Position numbers and translations under genes: made by a program
Origin: an uncultured Hyphomicrobiales bacterium
Lineage (GTDB): Bacteria > Pseudomonadota > Alphaproteobacteria > Rhizobiales > Beijerinckiaceae
NCBI GenBank assembly: GCA_903825465.1
Contig: CAIKAR010000089.1
Span: 1-64,000 of the forward strand
DNA: 64,000 nucleotides
Direction of reading: 5' to 3'
Part shown: in pieces, positions 1 through 8,331 of the stretch
Numbering within the stretch: position 1 is the first letter of the stretch
Layout: each line of letters begins with the position of its first letter
The notes under the pieces: model-generated
What the model was told of the DNA's origin: nothing
Seen by the model: only the letters and a program-made list of their open reading frames with translations
Databases searched by the model: none

Positions 1-707
1 GCGCCGCGCAGCGCGGCCTCCGCGGCGCGAAGGCGTGTCAATTTTTCAACCGCCGCGCCGAGCATGAGCCTGGCGTCGGCGACCGCGCCGTTGTCGATTT
101 TCAGGGACACGGCGACGCCAAGCGCGGGCCAGTCGTCCGCGGTCCGCGTCGCGCATTTGAGATAGGCCGAGCGCCAGCCGGCCTGCGCGGGCAATTCAAC
201 GGCGGCGATCAACTCGCCGCGCGTGAGCGCCGTTTCGTAATAGCCGGTGTAAAGCGCGTCGACGGCGACGCCGCGCGATCCGTTCGGGCCCCGGATTTCC
301 ACGACGCCGCCGAGCGCGGCGAGCACCGGCGGCAGGTCCATGTGGGGATCGCCGTGCGCGAGCGCGCCGCCGACGGTGGCGACATTGCGAACGCGGACGT
401 TGGCGAGGGCGGTCATCGCGCGCGGGACAACGGGCGCGCCGCGCCGAAGTTCGCCGCTGTGTTCGAGATCGGCGAGCGTCGCCAGCGCGCCAATCCGCAA
501 GCCTCCGTTTGGCAGGGGCGATATGGCGGCGAAGCCCGCCTCCGCGCCGCCCAGATGGACAAACCGCGTGGGTTGGTAAATGCCCGACTTCAGCAGCGGC
601 ATCAGAGCGGTGCCCCCGGCGAAGGCGCGGACGCCTTCGTCGTCGGTGTCGAGCAGGCGCGCCGCTTCGGCGAAGCTGGCCGGGCGTTCGAATTCAAACC
701 CTCTCAT
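1..707 (-). CDS. FAD-binding (medium) subunit of a CO dehydrogenase/xanthine dehydrogenase-type molybdenum hydroxylase, 3' end missing
   Basis: The visible 235 residues form the N-terminal part of a CoxM/XdhB-type FAD subunit, which passes electrons from the [2Fe-2S] subunit to an acceptor. The two FAD-binding loops are visible: AGGTALMPLL near residue 30, and NVATVGGALAHGDPHMD near residue 105. The ATG at 705-707 opens directly into the family's usual first strand (MRGFEFERPASFAEAARLL). The gene runs off the left edge, so roughly the last 30-50 residues are absent. It is divergent from the flavoprotein at 851, with about 140 bases between them. The large Mo-binding and small Fe-S subunits would be expected just outside the window. 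The substrate cannot be told from this subunit. Confidence 0.85.
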   Translation of the reverse strand, partial: MRGFEFERPASFAEAARLLDTDDEGVRAFAGGTALMPLLKSGIYQPTRFVHLGGAEAGFAAISPLPNGGLRIGALATLADLEHSGELRRGAPVVPRAMTALANVRVRNVATVGGALAHGDPHMDLPPVLAALGGVVEIRGPNGSRGVAVDALYTGYYETALTRGELIAAVELPAQAGWRSAYLKCATRTADDWPALGVAVSLKIDNGAVADARLMLGAAVEKLTRLRAAEAALRG

Positions 708-850
708 GGCGCCGGCCTTGTCTCGCCGCGGGCGCGCACGCCGCCGATATTTCTCGCGTCCATCGGGTTTCCTCGCGAAGTCCGGCCTTCTATAACGGTC
801 GAAAGCGGGTTCGCACACCCCGTTCCCACAACGCGGAGGCCCCCGGGGCG

Positions 851-2527
851 ATGCATCTTGAGAGCGATGTTCTTGTCATCGGCGCCGGCGGGGCCGGCAT
901 GTACGCGGCCATCGAGGCCGCTCGGGCCGGCGCGTCGGTGCTTCTGGCCGACCGCAGCCTGATCGGCCGCGGCGGCGCCACCGTCATGGCGCAGATGACG
1001 GTGGCCGTGGCTTTGGGCGAACAAACCCCCGACCACTGGGAACACCACCTCGCTGACACGCTCGCCGCCGGCCGCGGGCTTTGCGACGAGCGTCTCGCGG
1101 CCATTCTCTGCGAGGAGGGGCCGGCCCGCATCCGCGAAATGGACGCGTGGAAGGTCGGCTGGGCGCGGGAAGACGGCCACATCAAGCAGGCCCACGCGCC
1201 GGGCCACGACCGGCCGCGCTGCGTCTATGTGGATTTCCTCGCCACCGGGCCCGCGGTGTCGCGGACCCTGCGCGCGCAGGCGCACAAATTCGACGGCGTG
1301 CGGCGCGTCGGCGACCTGATGATCGTCGATATCGTCACACGCGACGGCGTGGCGGTCGGCGCCGTGGCGCTGCACGTGTCGAGCGGCGAGACGGTGACCA
1401 TCGCGGCGAAGTCCGTCGTCATCGCGACGGGCGGGCTGACGCGGCTCTATCGCCGCAACAGCGCCTCGCTGAACATGAGTGGCGACGGCTACGCGCTGGC
1501 GTTGCGCGCCGGCGCCGAGCTTGTCGACATGGAGTTCCCGCAGTTCTTTCCCATCGGCCATCTCGCGCCGCGGCTCGTCGGCATGGACCCGATCATGTGG
1601 GATCCCTTCCGCTACAAGCTCGGCGGCAAATTGCTGAACGGCGAGATGCGCGAGTTCGAAGCGGACTACGCGGCGCGCGACAACCGCAGCGACGGCGCCT
1701 ATGTGCTGACGCGCGACACCGCGACCTACGCCATCACCAAGGAGGCCGAGGCTGGCCGCGGCAGCCCGGCGGGCGGCGCCTGGCTCAGCTTCATGCATAT
1801 TCCGCCGGCCGAAATCCGCGCCGCGTTCGGTCCCGTCGTCGACCGTTTGGCCGAAAACGGCATCGACCTCGCGACAACGCCGATCGAGGTCGCGCCCATC
1901 GCCCATTACCACATGGGCGGCGCGCGCGTGACGCCGGATTTCGCCACCAATGTGCCCGGGCTTTTCGCTTGCGGCGAAGCCGTAGGCGGCGCCAACGGAG
2001 CGAACCGCCTGTCGGGCAACGCCATCACCGAGGCTCTCGTTTTCGGCGCGCGCGCGGGACAATCGGCCGCGGCGCGCGCCAAAGCGGGCGGTGGATGGTC
2101 GGACGCGGCCGCGCGCGGCGCGGTGGATTTGCTCGCCTCGGCGAAGCGGCGCGCCGGCCCCAACCCCGCGGCGACCATCGTTCGCTTGCAGGCGGTCATG
2201 GCCGACAAGGTCGGCGCCTTCCGCACCGGCGAAAAACTCGCCGCCGCGCTCGACGACATCGACGCGATCGCCCGCGACATCGGCGCGACGCCCATGAGAG
2301 GCGAGGGCCCTTTCGACCCGGTGCTGCTCGACTGGCTCGATCTGAGAAACATGGTTCTCGTCGCGCGCGTGGTCGCGATGGCGGCCTTGGCGCGCACGGA
2401 AAGCCGCGGCGCCCATCAACGCGAGGATTTTCCCGGCATGGACGACAATTGGACGGTGAATCAGATCGTCGAGCTCAAGAACGGCGCGCCGACGCTTCGC
2501 GTGGCCGCCGCCGGGGGGCGCGCGTGA
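851..2527 (+). CDS. FAD-dependent fumarate reductase/succinate dehydrogenase-type flavoprotein
   Basis: This is a 558-residue flavoprotein of the SdhA/FrdA/NadB superfamily. The dinucleotide-binding motif VIGAGGAGMYAA is at residues 9-20, and the C-terminal FAD/substrate region contains HYHMGG, LFACGEAVGGANGANRLSGN and an EAL helix, as in SdhA. Where SdhA carries the histidine that binds FAD covalently (SHTVAAQGG), this protein reads GATVMAQMT with Ala at residue 43, so FAD is probably bound non-covalently (inference). The start is the ATG at 851, immediately before the Rossmann strand; in-frame codons further upstream would add non-homologous sequence. Its stop overlaps the start of the [2Fe-2S] gene by 4 bases (GTGA), so the two are translationally coupled and probably form a soluble heterodimer. 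No membrane anchor gene follows, so it is unlikely to be the respiratory succinate dehydrogenase. The substrate is unknown. Confidence 0.8.
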   Translation: MHLESDVLVIGAGGAGMYAAIEAARAGASVLLADRSLIGRGGATVMAQMTVAVALGEQTPDHWEHHLADTLAAGRGLCDERLAAILCEEGPARIREMDAWKVGWAREDGHIKQAHAPGHDRPRCVYVDFLATGPAVSRTLRAQAHKFDGVRRVGDLMIVDIVTRDGVAVGAVALHVSSGETVTIAAKSVVIATGGLTRLYRRNSASLNMSGDGYALALRAGAELVDMEFPQFFPIGHLAPRLVGMDPIMWDPFRYKLGGKLLNGEMREFEADYAARDNRSDGAYVLTRDTATYAITKEAEAGRGSPAGGAWLSFMHIPPAEIRAAFGPVVDRLAENGIDLATTPIEVAPIAHYHMGGARVTPDFATNVPGLFACGEAVGGANGANRLSGNAITEALVFGARAGQSAAARAKAGGGWSDAAARGAVDLLASAKRRAGPNPAATIVRLQAVMADKVGAFRTGEKLAAALDDIDAIARDIGATPMRGEGPFDPVLLDWLDLRNMVLVARVVAMAALARTESRGAHQREDFPGMDDNWTVNQIVELKNGAPTLRVAAAGGRA

Positions 2528-2865
2528 AAGCGACCCTCGCCATCAAGCGCGGCGCCGCCGGCGAAACGCCGCGTGTCGAAAAATTCGAGGTCGAATTCGA
2601 GTCCGGCCAGTCCGTGCTTGACGCGTTGCGCATGGCGCGCCGCGACCTCGACCCGACGCTGGCCTTCCGCTTCGCGTGCATCAACGCCAACGCGTGCAAG
2701 GAATGCATGATGCTCATCGACGGCGAGGTCGAATACGCCTGCAAGGCGAAGCTGCGGGAGGGCGAGACCGCCCTCGCGCCGCTTCCCAAAAAGGCGCTGC
2801 TGCGCGACCTAGCTACGGAAATCGCGCCGCCGGAGGAGCGGCTCTTCCGACCCACGAAAAGTTGA
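2524..2865 (+). CDS. Stand-alone [2Fe-2S] ferredoxin-like partner of the flavoprotein (SdhB N-terminal domain only)
   Basis: This 113-residue protein corresponds to the N-terminal plant-ferredoxin-like domain of SdhB/FrdB. The cysteines are spaced C-x5-C-x2-C-x11-C, matching the SdhB [2Fe-2S] ligand pattern, starting in FACINANACKEC around residue 57. SdhB proteins are about 230-260 residues and carry a second domain with [4Fe-4S] and [3Fe-4S] clusters; that domain is entirely absent, and the protein ends soon after the fourth cysteine. The start is GTG at 2524, overlapping the flavoprotein stop. The coupling implies that it is the electron acceptor or donor for that flavoprotein. No quinone-binding anchor is present nearby. 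Confidence 0.8.
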   Translation: MKATLAIKRGAAGETPRVEKFEVEFESGQSVLDALRMARRDLDPTLAFRFACINANACKECMMLIDGEVEYACKAKLREGETALAPLPKKALLRDLATEIAPPEERLFRPTKS

Positions 2866-2968
2866 TCTCGAAAGTTGACCCAACGTCGCGCGATGTGCGC
2901 CAGCGCACATCGTTAAATTTGCCATCCGCTACCTTCGAATCGGCGCGAACGTGTGTCGGGGGGATGTC

Positions 2969-3148
2969 ATGCAAGACGCGGGGTCGAACAACGACGCGGT
3001 CGCGGAAGATCAGGCGAAAGCGCCGGCTCCGGCGCGCAAGAAAATCCGCTCCAACCGCAAATTGGACGCTAGTGGCCAGCCCCTCGTGTTTCGCAGGCTG
3101 CGCGCGCGCTGGCTGCGTTGGCTGAAACCACAGGAGAGCCGCCGCTGA
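2969..3148 (+). CDS. Small hypothetical basic protein
   Basis: This is a 59-residue open frame with an acidic, Ala-rich N-terminus and a strongly basic C-terminal half (RKKIRSNRKLD, then FRRLRARWLRWLKP). A purine-rich GGGGGGAT precedes the ATG at 2969; an in-frame GTG at 2951 is the alternative start. I do not recognise a family. Support for it being real comes from the good Shine-Dalgarno-like run, from its filling the gap between two gene blocks, and from its stop codon lying in an inverted repeat shared with the stop of the convergent gene at 3164, an arrangement that recurs at other convergent ends here. The Trp/Arg-rich tail could bind nucleic acid or membrane, but that is only a guess. 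Confidence 0.4.
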   Translation: MQDAGSNNDAVAEDQAKAPAPARKKIRSNRKLDASGQPLVFRRLRARWLRWLKPQESRR

Positions 3149-3166
3149 AGCCCGCGGGCCGCTTCA
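3146..3166. terminator. Inverted repeat spanning both convergent stop codons
   Basis: TGAAGC (3146-3151) and GCTTCA (3161-3166) are perfect 6-base arms around a 9-base GC-rich loop. The first TGA is the stop of the small + strand gene; the last TCA is the stop of the - strand dehalogenase-like gene. There is no U-tract, so it may be a 3'-end stabiliser rather than a strict intrinsic terminator. Confidence 0.4.
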
Positions 3167-4060
3167 CAGGAAGCCGAGCAACGACGCGAGCGTTTCCTCC
3201 GGCGCTTCTTCCGCGACGAAATGCCCGCAGGGTGTCAGCGATCCCCGCGCATGGGGCGCGAATGCCCGCCGCCAGACATCGACGGGCGCCTCGCCCGCCG
3301 AACGCGTGAGATAAAAGTCGCCGGTGATCGTCAGCGTCGGACTCAGGATCGTTTTCGCCGCCGCGAGATCGGCCTCGTCGGCCGCGAGGTCCAGCGTCGC
3401 CCCGGCGCGGTAATCCTCGCACATCGCGTGAACGCGGGCGGGATCGCCCCAGAACGCCCGGTAATGCGCCATGGCGCGGGGATCGAAGGCCTCAAGCGAT
3501 TGCGATTTCGCCCATTTCGCCATCAGGCCTTCAAAATAGGCCGGCGGGTTCGCGGCGATGTCCTGTTCCGGCGCCGGCGCGGGGCGCGACAGAAACGCCC
3601 AATGCGCCGAAGCCGCGACGCCCGCCCGCACATTTTTCCAGACTTCGATTGTCGGCAAAATGTCGAGCAGCGCCAGCTTCGCCACCCGGCCGGGATGATC
3701 GAGCGCGAGGCGTTAGCCGACGCGCGCGCCGCGGTCGTGGCCAGCGACGTGAAACCGCGCGTGGCCGAGCGCTTCCATCGCCGCCACGACATCGCCGCCC
3801 ATGACGCGCTTGGAATAGCCTTCGCCGTTGGCGTTGGCCGGCGCGGACGACCAGCCGTAGCCGCGCAGGTCGACGAGGACCACGCTGAACTTCGCCGCCA
3901 GCCGCGGCGCGACGCGATGCCACATCGCCATCGTTTGCGGAAAGCCGTGCAGAAGGACCAGCGGCTCGCCCGAGCCCATGGTCCGCGCGAAAATCCGCGC
4001 GCCCGGCGCGTCGATCCAATGGCTGGCGAAGCCCGGGAAGAGGTCGGCGAGGTCTTGCAT
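3164..4060 (-). pseudogene. Haloacetate dehalogenase-like alpha/beta hydrolase interrupted by an in-frame TAA
   Basis: Read through, the frame encodes 298 codons that match a complete fluoroacetate/haloacetate dehalogenase-type alpha/beta hydrolase. Visible elements are the oxyanion loop LLHGFPQTMAMWH, the nucleophile elbow GHDRGARVG (Asp nucleophile) and the C-terminal catalytic histidine in TPCGHFVAEEAPE. A TAA codon (complement of 3713-3715) falls seven codons after the nucleophile Asp, between GARVG and RLALDHPGRV, where relatives commonly have Tyr (TAC/TAT). Both halves are in the same frame, so this is a single-base nonsense change and not a frameshift. The chosen start (4060, MQDLADLFPGF) matches the family N-terminus and has GGAG upstream; an ATG at 4108 is possible. 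The product is probably non-functional unless this is a base-calling error. It is divergent from the amidohydrolase at 4163. Confidence 0.8.
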
Positions 4061-4162
4061 CGGCGCTCCGGGCTCGATTTTCGGGACGGCGCAATCTTGC
4101 GCGGACAATCATTCCATCGCAAGGTCGCGCCGGATTAAAGACAACGCTTCGGGGAGGAACGC

Positions 4163-5245
4163 ATGACGACGCGCAGGGGATTTTTGGGCGGTTTCGCGGC
4201 TGGCGGCGTTTGCCTGGGCTGCGGCGCGCGGCGCGCCTCGGCGCAGGCGCGCGGCGCGCGCAAGGAGGTCTCGGTCAACGGCCAGCGCGTCAAGGTCGTC
4301 GATATCCATTGCCATTGCGTCGTGCCGGAAACCCTCGACATCGTGAAGGGCACGGCGATGGAAAAGCGCGTCGCCGGCACCATCAAAAGCCAGCAGAACA
4401 ACCCGCCGCTGGAGACGCGCATCGCCGAAATGGACGCCGAGGGCGTCGATATCGAGGCGATGAGCATCAACGCGTGGTGGTATGGCGCCGAGCGCGACAT
4501 GGCGCGGCGGATCATCGACGCGCAGAACGAAGCGCTGATGAAAATGTGCGCCAAGGCGCCCGACCGCCTCGTCGCCTTCGCCAGCGTGTCGCTTCAGTTT
4601 CCCGAACTCGCGGCCGAGCAGCTGGAGATCGCCGTCAAGCAGCAGGGCCTGCGCGGCGCGGCCATCGGCGGCACGGTCAACGGCCTCGAACTCAGCCACG
4701 AAATGTTCGACCCCTTCTGGAAGAAGGCCGAGGATTTGCAGGCGCTCTTGTTCATGCATCCGCAAGACAGCGATGTCGCGACGGGCGTCGCCGCGCGCGT
4801 GAAGGGAAGCGGGCACCTTGAAAACGTCATCGGCAATCCGCTGGAGACGACCATCGCGATCTCGCACCTGATTTTCCAGGGCACGATGGACAAGTTTCCG
4901 AACCTGAAAATCAGCTTCGCCCACGGCGGCGGCTATCTGCCCTCCTACGCCGACCGCATGGACAACGGCTGCCGCGGACAGATCAAAGGCTGCCTCGATC
5001 CGATTTTGAAGAAAAAGCCGACCGAATATCTCAAGCAGATGTATTTCGACTCGCTCCTGTTCACGGGCGAGGCGCTGCGCCACCTGGCGGCGGTGGTCGG
5101 CCCCAGCCAGATCATGGTCGGCACCGACTACAATTACGGCTGGACGAACGACCCCGTCGGGCACGTGATGGGGACGCCCGGCCTGAGCGACGCCGACAAG
5201 GTGGCGATCCTCGGCGGCACCGCGGCCAGGTTGTTGAAGCTGTGA
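4163..5245 (+). CDS. Tat-exported amidohydrolase (ACMSD-like amidohydrolase_2 family)
   Basis: This 360-residue protein begins with a twin-arginine signal (TTRRGFLGG) and ends the signal with ASAQA near residue 29, so it is predicted to be exported folded. The mature part is a TIM-barrel metal-dependent hydrolase/decarboxylase of the 2-amino-3-carboxymuconate-semialdehyde decarboxylase group: HxH in DIHCHC (His49 and His51), a histidine in LLFMHPQ, another in SFAHGGGYLP, and the metal Asp in VGTDYNYGW. The ATG is preceded by GGGGAGG. It overlaps the next gene by 4 bases. The substrate is not evident; family members act on aromatic-derived carboxylates, resorcylates and lactones. Confidence 0.8.
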   Translation: MTTRRGFLGGFAAGGVCLGCGARRASAQARGARKEVSVNGQRVKVVDIHCHCVVPETLDIVKGTAMEKRVAGTIKSQQNNPPLETRIAEMDAEGVDIEAMSINAWWYGAERDMARRIIDAQNEALMKMCAKAPDRLVAFASVSLQFPELAAEQLEIAVKQQGLRGAAIGGTVNGLELSHEMFDPFWKKAEDLQALLFMHPQDSDVATGVAARVKGSGHLENVIGNPLETTIAISHLIFQGTMDKFPNLKISFAHGGGYLPSYADRMDNGCRGQIKGCLDPILKKKPTEYLKQMYFDSLLFTGEALRHLAAVVGPSQIMVGTDYNYGWTNDPVGHVMGTPGLSDADKVAILGGTAARLLKL

Positions 5246-6183
5246 TCGCCCGCCGCCCCTTCCTCTTCGCCGGCGCCGCGTCGCTGGCCATCGTTGGCCG
5301 CGCGCGCGCGGAGGCGCCGGACACCATCGCCGGCGGCGCGGTCATCGGCCGCGAGAAAATGCTCGTCGTCGCGGCGAACGCCGGCGGACGCGTCGTCGCG
5401 TTCGATTCCAGCGCCTATTTCGATCCGAACCCGGCGCAGGTCGCCGCCGACGACGTGATCGCCGTCGGCTCCTATTGCGGCGTGCGGATTCTGGCGCCGA
5501 TCTTCAGCCGCGGCGTCAAGGCCATCATCGCGACCGACGCCGGCGTCGGCAAGGACGAGGCGGGGATCAGCGGCCTCAAGCACGGCGAAACCATCGGCGT
5601 GCCGGTCGCGAGCGTGGACGTGATGAGCGCGGAAACCAGCAACGGGCGCTCAACCCTGCTCGGAACCATCAGCCGCGCAAACGCGCAGGCCCGCGCGCTT
5701 GGCGTCGAGACGGGACAAAAAGCGTGGCGGGCGGCGGAGCTCTTGACGCGCGCGCCCGCCGGCAAGCCGATTCCAACCCAGCCGGGCGCCGAGGAAGCGC
5801 CCGTGGCGGTTGAAACCACAGGGAAAGGCCGCATCTGGGCGACGCCCGGCAGCACGTCGATCCGCGAAAAGATTCCGACGGATGTCTTTTGCAGCGGCGC
5901 CAATTCCAGCCGCGTGTTTTCCGACGGCGCGCTGCGCATGGCCGCGAAGGGCGCCATCGCCAACGACGCCGGCATAGCGATGAACAAATCCGCGGTCGAA
6001 GGCGTCTTTCTGCTGGCCCAGCAAGGCGTCGCCGCCGCGTCCGTCTCGACCATGTCGGCGCGGTTGGGCGAAGGCTTGAGCACCTGGAACGACGGCGTGA
6101 TCTCCGTCGTCAACGATGTCGCCGCGCGGCTCGGCGTCGGCATGTCCTGCAAGGAGGCCGCGCGGCTGATGCTGTCGGCGTGA
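5242..6183 (+). CDS. Unrecognised Tat-exported protein coupled to the amidohydrolase
   Basis: This 313-residue protein starts with GTG in a GTGA overlap with the amidohydrolase. The N-terminus has a twin-arginine motif (IARRPFLFAGAAS) and an ARA-type cleavage site near residue 23. I do not recognise a family. The N-terminal half (about 30-125) looks like an alpha/beta fold rich in small residues with IAVGSYCGVRIL and VKAIIATDAGVGKDEAG; the centre is a Pro/Gly-rich segment; the C-terminal part (about 190-300) includes DVFCSGANSSRVFSDGALR and AIANDAGIAMNKSAVEG. No transmembrane helix appears after the signal. The tight coupling and shared export route suggest that it works with the amidohydrolase, perhaps on the same periplasmic compound. 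Confidence 0.65.
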   Translation: MIARRPFLFAGAASLAIVGRARAEAPDTIAGGAVIGREKMLVVAANAGGRVVAFDSSAYFDPNPAQVAADDVIAVGSYCGVRILAPIFSRGVKAIIATDAGVGKDEAGISGLKHGETIGVPVASVDVMSAETSNGRSTLLGTISRANAQARALGVETGQKAWRAAELLTRAPAGKPIPTQPGAEEAPVAVETTGKGRIWATPGSTSIREKIPTDVFCSGANSSRVFSDGALRMAAKGAIANDAGIAMNKSAVEGVFLLAQQGVAAASVSTMSARLGEGLSTWNDGVISVVNDVAARLGVGMSCKEAARLMLSA

Positions 6184-6195
6184 GCGGCGAACGCC

Positions 6196-7176
6196 TCATT
6201 CCAGCCGGATGCCGGCGGCCTTGATCAGCGGCCCCCACTTCGCGATTTCCGACGCCACTTTCGCCGCGAGTTGGTCCGGCGTCGAGCCCACGACAACCGA
6301 GCCGAGGTCTTCCATCGCCGCCCTTGTCGCGGGCCGCGCCAGCGCCGCGGCGATGGCGGCGCGCGCCGACGCGACGATCTCCGGCGGCGTTCGCCGGGGC
6401 GCGAACACGCCGAACCACGAGGACACGTCGAAGCCCGGCACGCCGCTTTCCGCGATGGTCGGCACATCGGGAAACGACGGCGCGCGCGTCGCGCTGGTGA
6501 CGCCAAGCGCGCGCAATTGGCCGCCGTGGATTTGCGATGTCACGGAAGCCAGCGCGTTGAACATGACCTGAACGCGCCCCGGAATGAGATCGGCGAAGGC
6601 CGGCCCGGTGCCCTTGTAGGGCACATGCGCGAGATCGACCCCCGCCATCCGGTTGAACAACTCGCCGCACAATTGCAGCGTCGTGCCGAAGCCCGCCGAC
6701 GCGTAGGACAATTGGCCGGGGCGGGCGCGGGCGTAATCGATGAACTCGCGCACGGTTTTCACGGGCAGGGAATTCGTCGCCACGAGGATGTTCGGCTGTT
6801 CGCACACCAGCGACACCGGCGCGTAGTCCGTCGTCACGTCGTATCCCGGCGCGTCGTAGATGAAGGTGTTGAGCACGAGGCCCGTCGGGGCGAACAGCAG
6901 GGTGTAGCCGTCCGGCGTGGCGCGCGCGCCATCGACGTAGCCGATGTTGCCGCCGGCGCCGCCCCTGTTGTCGATGACAAGTTCGCGGCCCCATATTTCG
7001 GCGAGGCCGCCCGCCAGAACCCGGGCGATCACGTCGTTGGCGCCGCCGGGCGTGAAGGGGACAATCATGCGGACGGGCCGGTCCGGCCAGTTTTCCGCGC
7101 GCGCCGGGCGGACGAAAACCGCCGGCGCGGCGAGGACGGAAAGGGCCGATTTCGCGACGGCGCGGCGGCTATGCAT
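6196..7176 (-). CDS. Bug/TctC-type tripartite tricarboxylate transporter substrate-binding protein
   Basis: This is a 326-residue periplasmic solute receptor of the Bug (TctC) family. The signal is Tat-like (HSRRAVAKSALSVLAAPA), and the mature protein opens with WPDRPVRMIVPFTPGGANDV, a hallmark of the family; NRGGAGGNIGYVDGARATPDG follows, and the end is KWGPLIKAAGIRLE. The start at 7176 is preceded by AGGGAGGGAGAC, an excellent ribosome-binding site; a frame extension to 7191 lacks one. No TctA/TctB membrane genes are nearby, as is usual for the many orphan Bug proteins. Family ligands are carboxylates such as tricarboxylates, terephthalate or nicotinate; the ligand here is unknown. Confidence 0.88.
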   Translation of the reverse strand: MHSRRAVAKSALSVLAAPAVFVRPARAENWPDRPVRMIVPFTPGGANDVIARVLAGGLAEIWGRELVIDNRGGAGGNIGYVDGARATPDGYTLLFAPTGLVLNTFIYDAPGYDVTTDYAPVSLVCEQPNILVATNSLPVKTVREFIDYARARPGQLSYASAGFGTTLQLCGELFNRMAGVDLAHVPYKGTGPAFADLIPGRVQVMFNALASVTSQIHGGQLRALGVTSATRAPSFPDVPTIAESGVPGFDVSSWFGVFAPRRTPPEIVASARAAIAAALARPATRAAMEDLGSVVVGSTPDQLAAKVASEIAKWGPLIKAAGIRLE

Positions 7177-7215
7177 GTCTCCCTCCCTCATTGTTCCGCA
7201 CCCGCGGCTGGCTTC

Positions 7216-8331
7216 CTATCGCGGCGGCGGCGATGTCGCCTGCCGGCGCAATTGTTCCAGAACCTCGGGTGGAATATTGGCGGGCGAGCCCGGCTGCGCG
7301 CCCGGAAATCCCTGCGGCATCGACATGTCGGCGGGCGGCTCGATGGGCGCGGGTTCGGCCGCCGTCAATTCGGCGAGCGACTGCGTCAGTCCCGTCAATC
7401 GATAGCCAGGGGGGCGGTAGGCGAAGCCCTTCATGCGCGCGATCAATTCGCCGGCGGCGCCCGTCGCGTTTCCGTCGAAACGCACGAAGGTCTTGCCGGC
7501 GATGTCGCCGACGAACATGTCGATGACGCCGTCGCCCACGCCGACCTGCGCGTGGCGGCTCGGCGGACCCATCTCGGCCGCCGGGCGGACATCCTCGAAA
7601 TCATTGCCGACCAGCGCCTGCCCGACGCGTTTGACGGCGGTGTCGTTGGCGGCGGGTTCGCCGCCGTCGTCGCGGGCGTAGTGGCCGTCGCCGTCGCGGT
7701 CGGCGGAAAACACAAGTTTGTCGCCTTCGAATATCTTGACCTGCTTCACCTCGGTCGCGGGCACCGTCGGCAGATCGGGAAACCAGCCCGAGATGTCGCG
7801 CGGCGCCGTTGGCGCGCCATTCGCGAGCCAGGCCTGCTTGTCGCCCGAGCGGCGCGCGAAGGTCGCGCCCTGTTGATCGAGCGAGCCCGCGACGCTGCGT
7901 TTGCCGACAATGACGCCGCCGGCCGGCGCGCCGCTGGCGTATTCGAACGTGTACCGCGTTGACTTCGCGTTTGCGCCGGGGTCTTCGACGCCGATTTCCG
8001 AATAGAGTTCCGGCTTCGCCGTCTTGCGTTCTTCGAGCCGCATCGCGGCGAGGCTCGACAGGAGGGTGGCGACCGCCGCGGGCTTGGCGGGAAAATCGCC
8101 GCGGTCTCCGGCGACCCAGTTTTGGCCCTTGCGGACGAGGGTCATTTTGTAGTCCGGCGCGTCGATGGCGATTTTCGACACGTCGGCCTCGTGGCCAACG
8201 TAGGGCGCGAGCGCCGCGTCGCCGGGCGCGCGCGAGATGTCTGGCGCCTGATCGGCGCGCACGACAACGATGGCGACGACAACGGCCGCGACCGACGCCA
8301 GCAGAAGCGCTTTGAACGCGGAGGGGCTCAT
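7216..8331 (-). CDS. DUF4340-containing membrane-anchored protein of a Gld-type ABC operon
   Basis: This 371-residue protein has one N-terminal membrane helix (residues about 5-25, FKALLLASVAAVVVAIVVV) followed by a large periplasmic part. The segment DVSKIAIDAPDYKMTLVRKGQNWV is the start of the first DUF4340 repeat, and similar beta-rich repeats follow (VKQVKIFEGDKLVFSADRDG). The C-terminal tail is Pro-rich. The start ATG at 8331 overlaps the stop of the GldG-like gene by 4 bases (ATGA). It is the last gene of a four-gene operon with an ABC ATPase, a permease and a GldG-like protein; DUF4340 proteins are typically found with these. Its biochemical role is unknown. Confidence 0.75.
   Translation of the reverse strand: MSPSAFKALLLASVAAVVVAIVVVRADQAPDISRAPGDAALAPYVGHEADVSKIAIDAPDYKMTLVRKGQNWVAGDRGDFPAKPAAVATLLSSLAAMRLEERKTAKPELYSEIGVEDPGANAKSTRYTFEYASGAPAGGVIVGKRSVAGSLDQQGATFARRSGDKQAWLANGAPTAPRDISGWFPDLPTVPATEVKQVKIFEGDKLVFSADRDGDGHYARDDGGEPAANDTAVKRVGQALVGNDFEDVRPAAEMGPPSRHAQVGVGDGVIDMFVGDIAGKTFVRFDGNATGAAGELIARMKGFAYRPPGYRLTGLTQSLAELTAAEPAPIEPPADMSMPQGFPGAQPGSPANIPPEVLEQLRRQATSPPPR

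Noticed and set aside
3713..3715. Programmed readthrough or recoding at the TAA
   Set aside because: There is no stimulatory structure or recoding signal I can identify, and TAA is not used for selenocysteine or pyrrolysine.
3164..4060. Frameshift explanation for the broken dehalogenase
   Set aside because: Both parts are in the same frame; only a TAA codon separates them, so it is a nonsense change.
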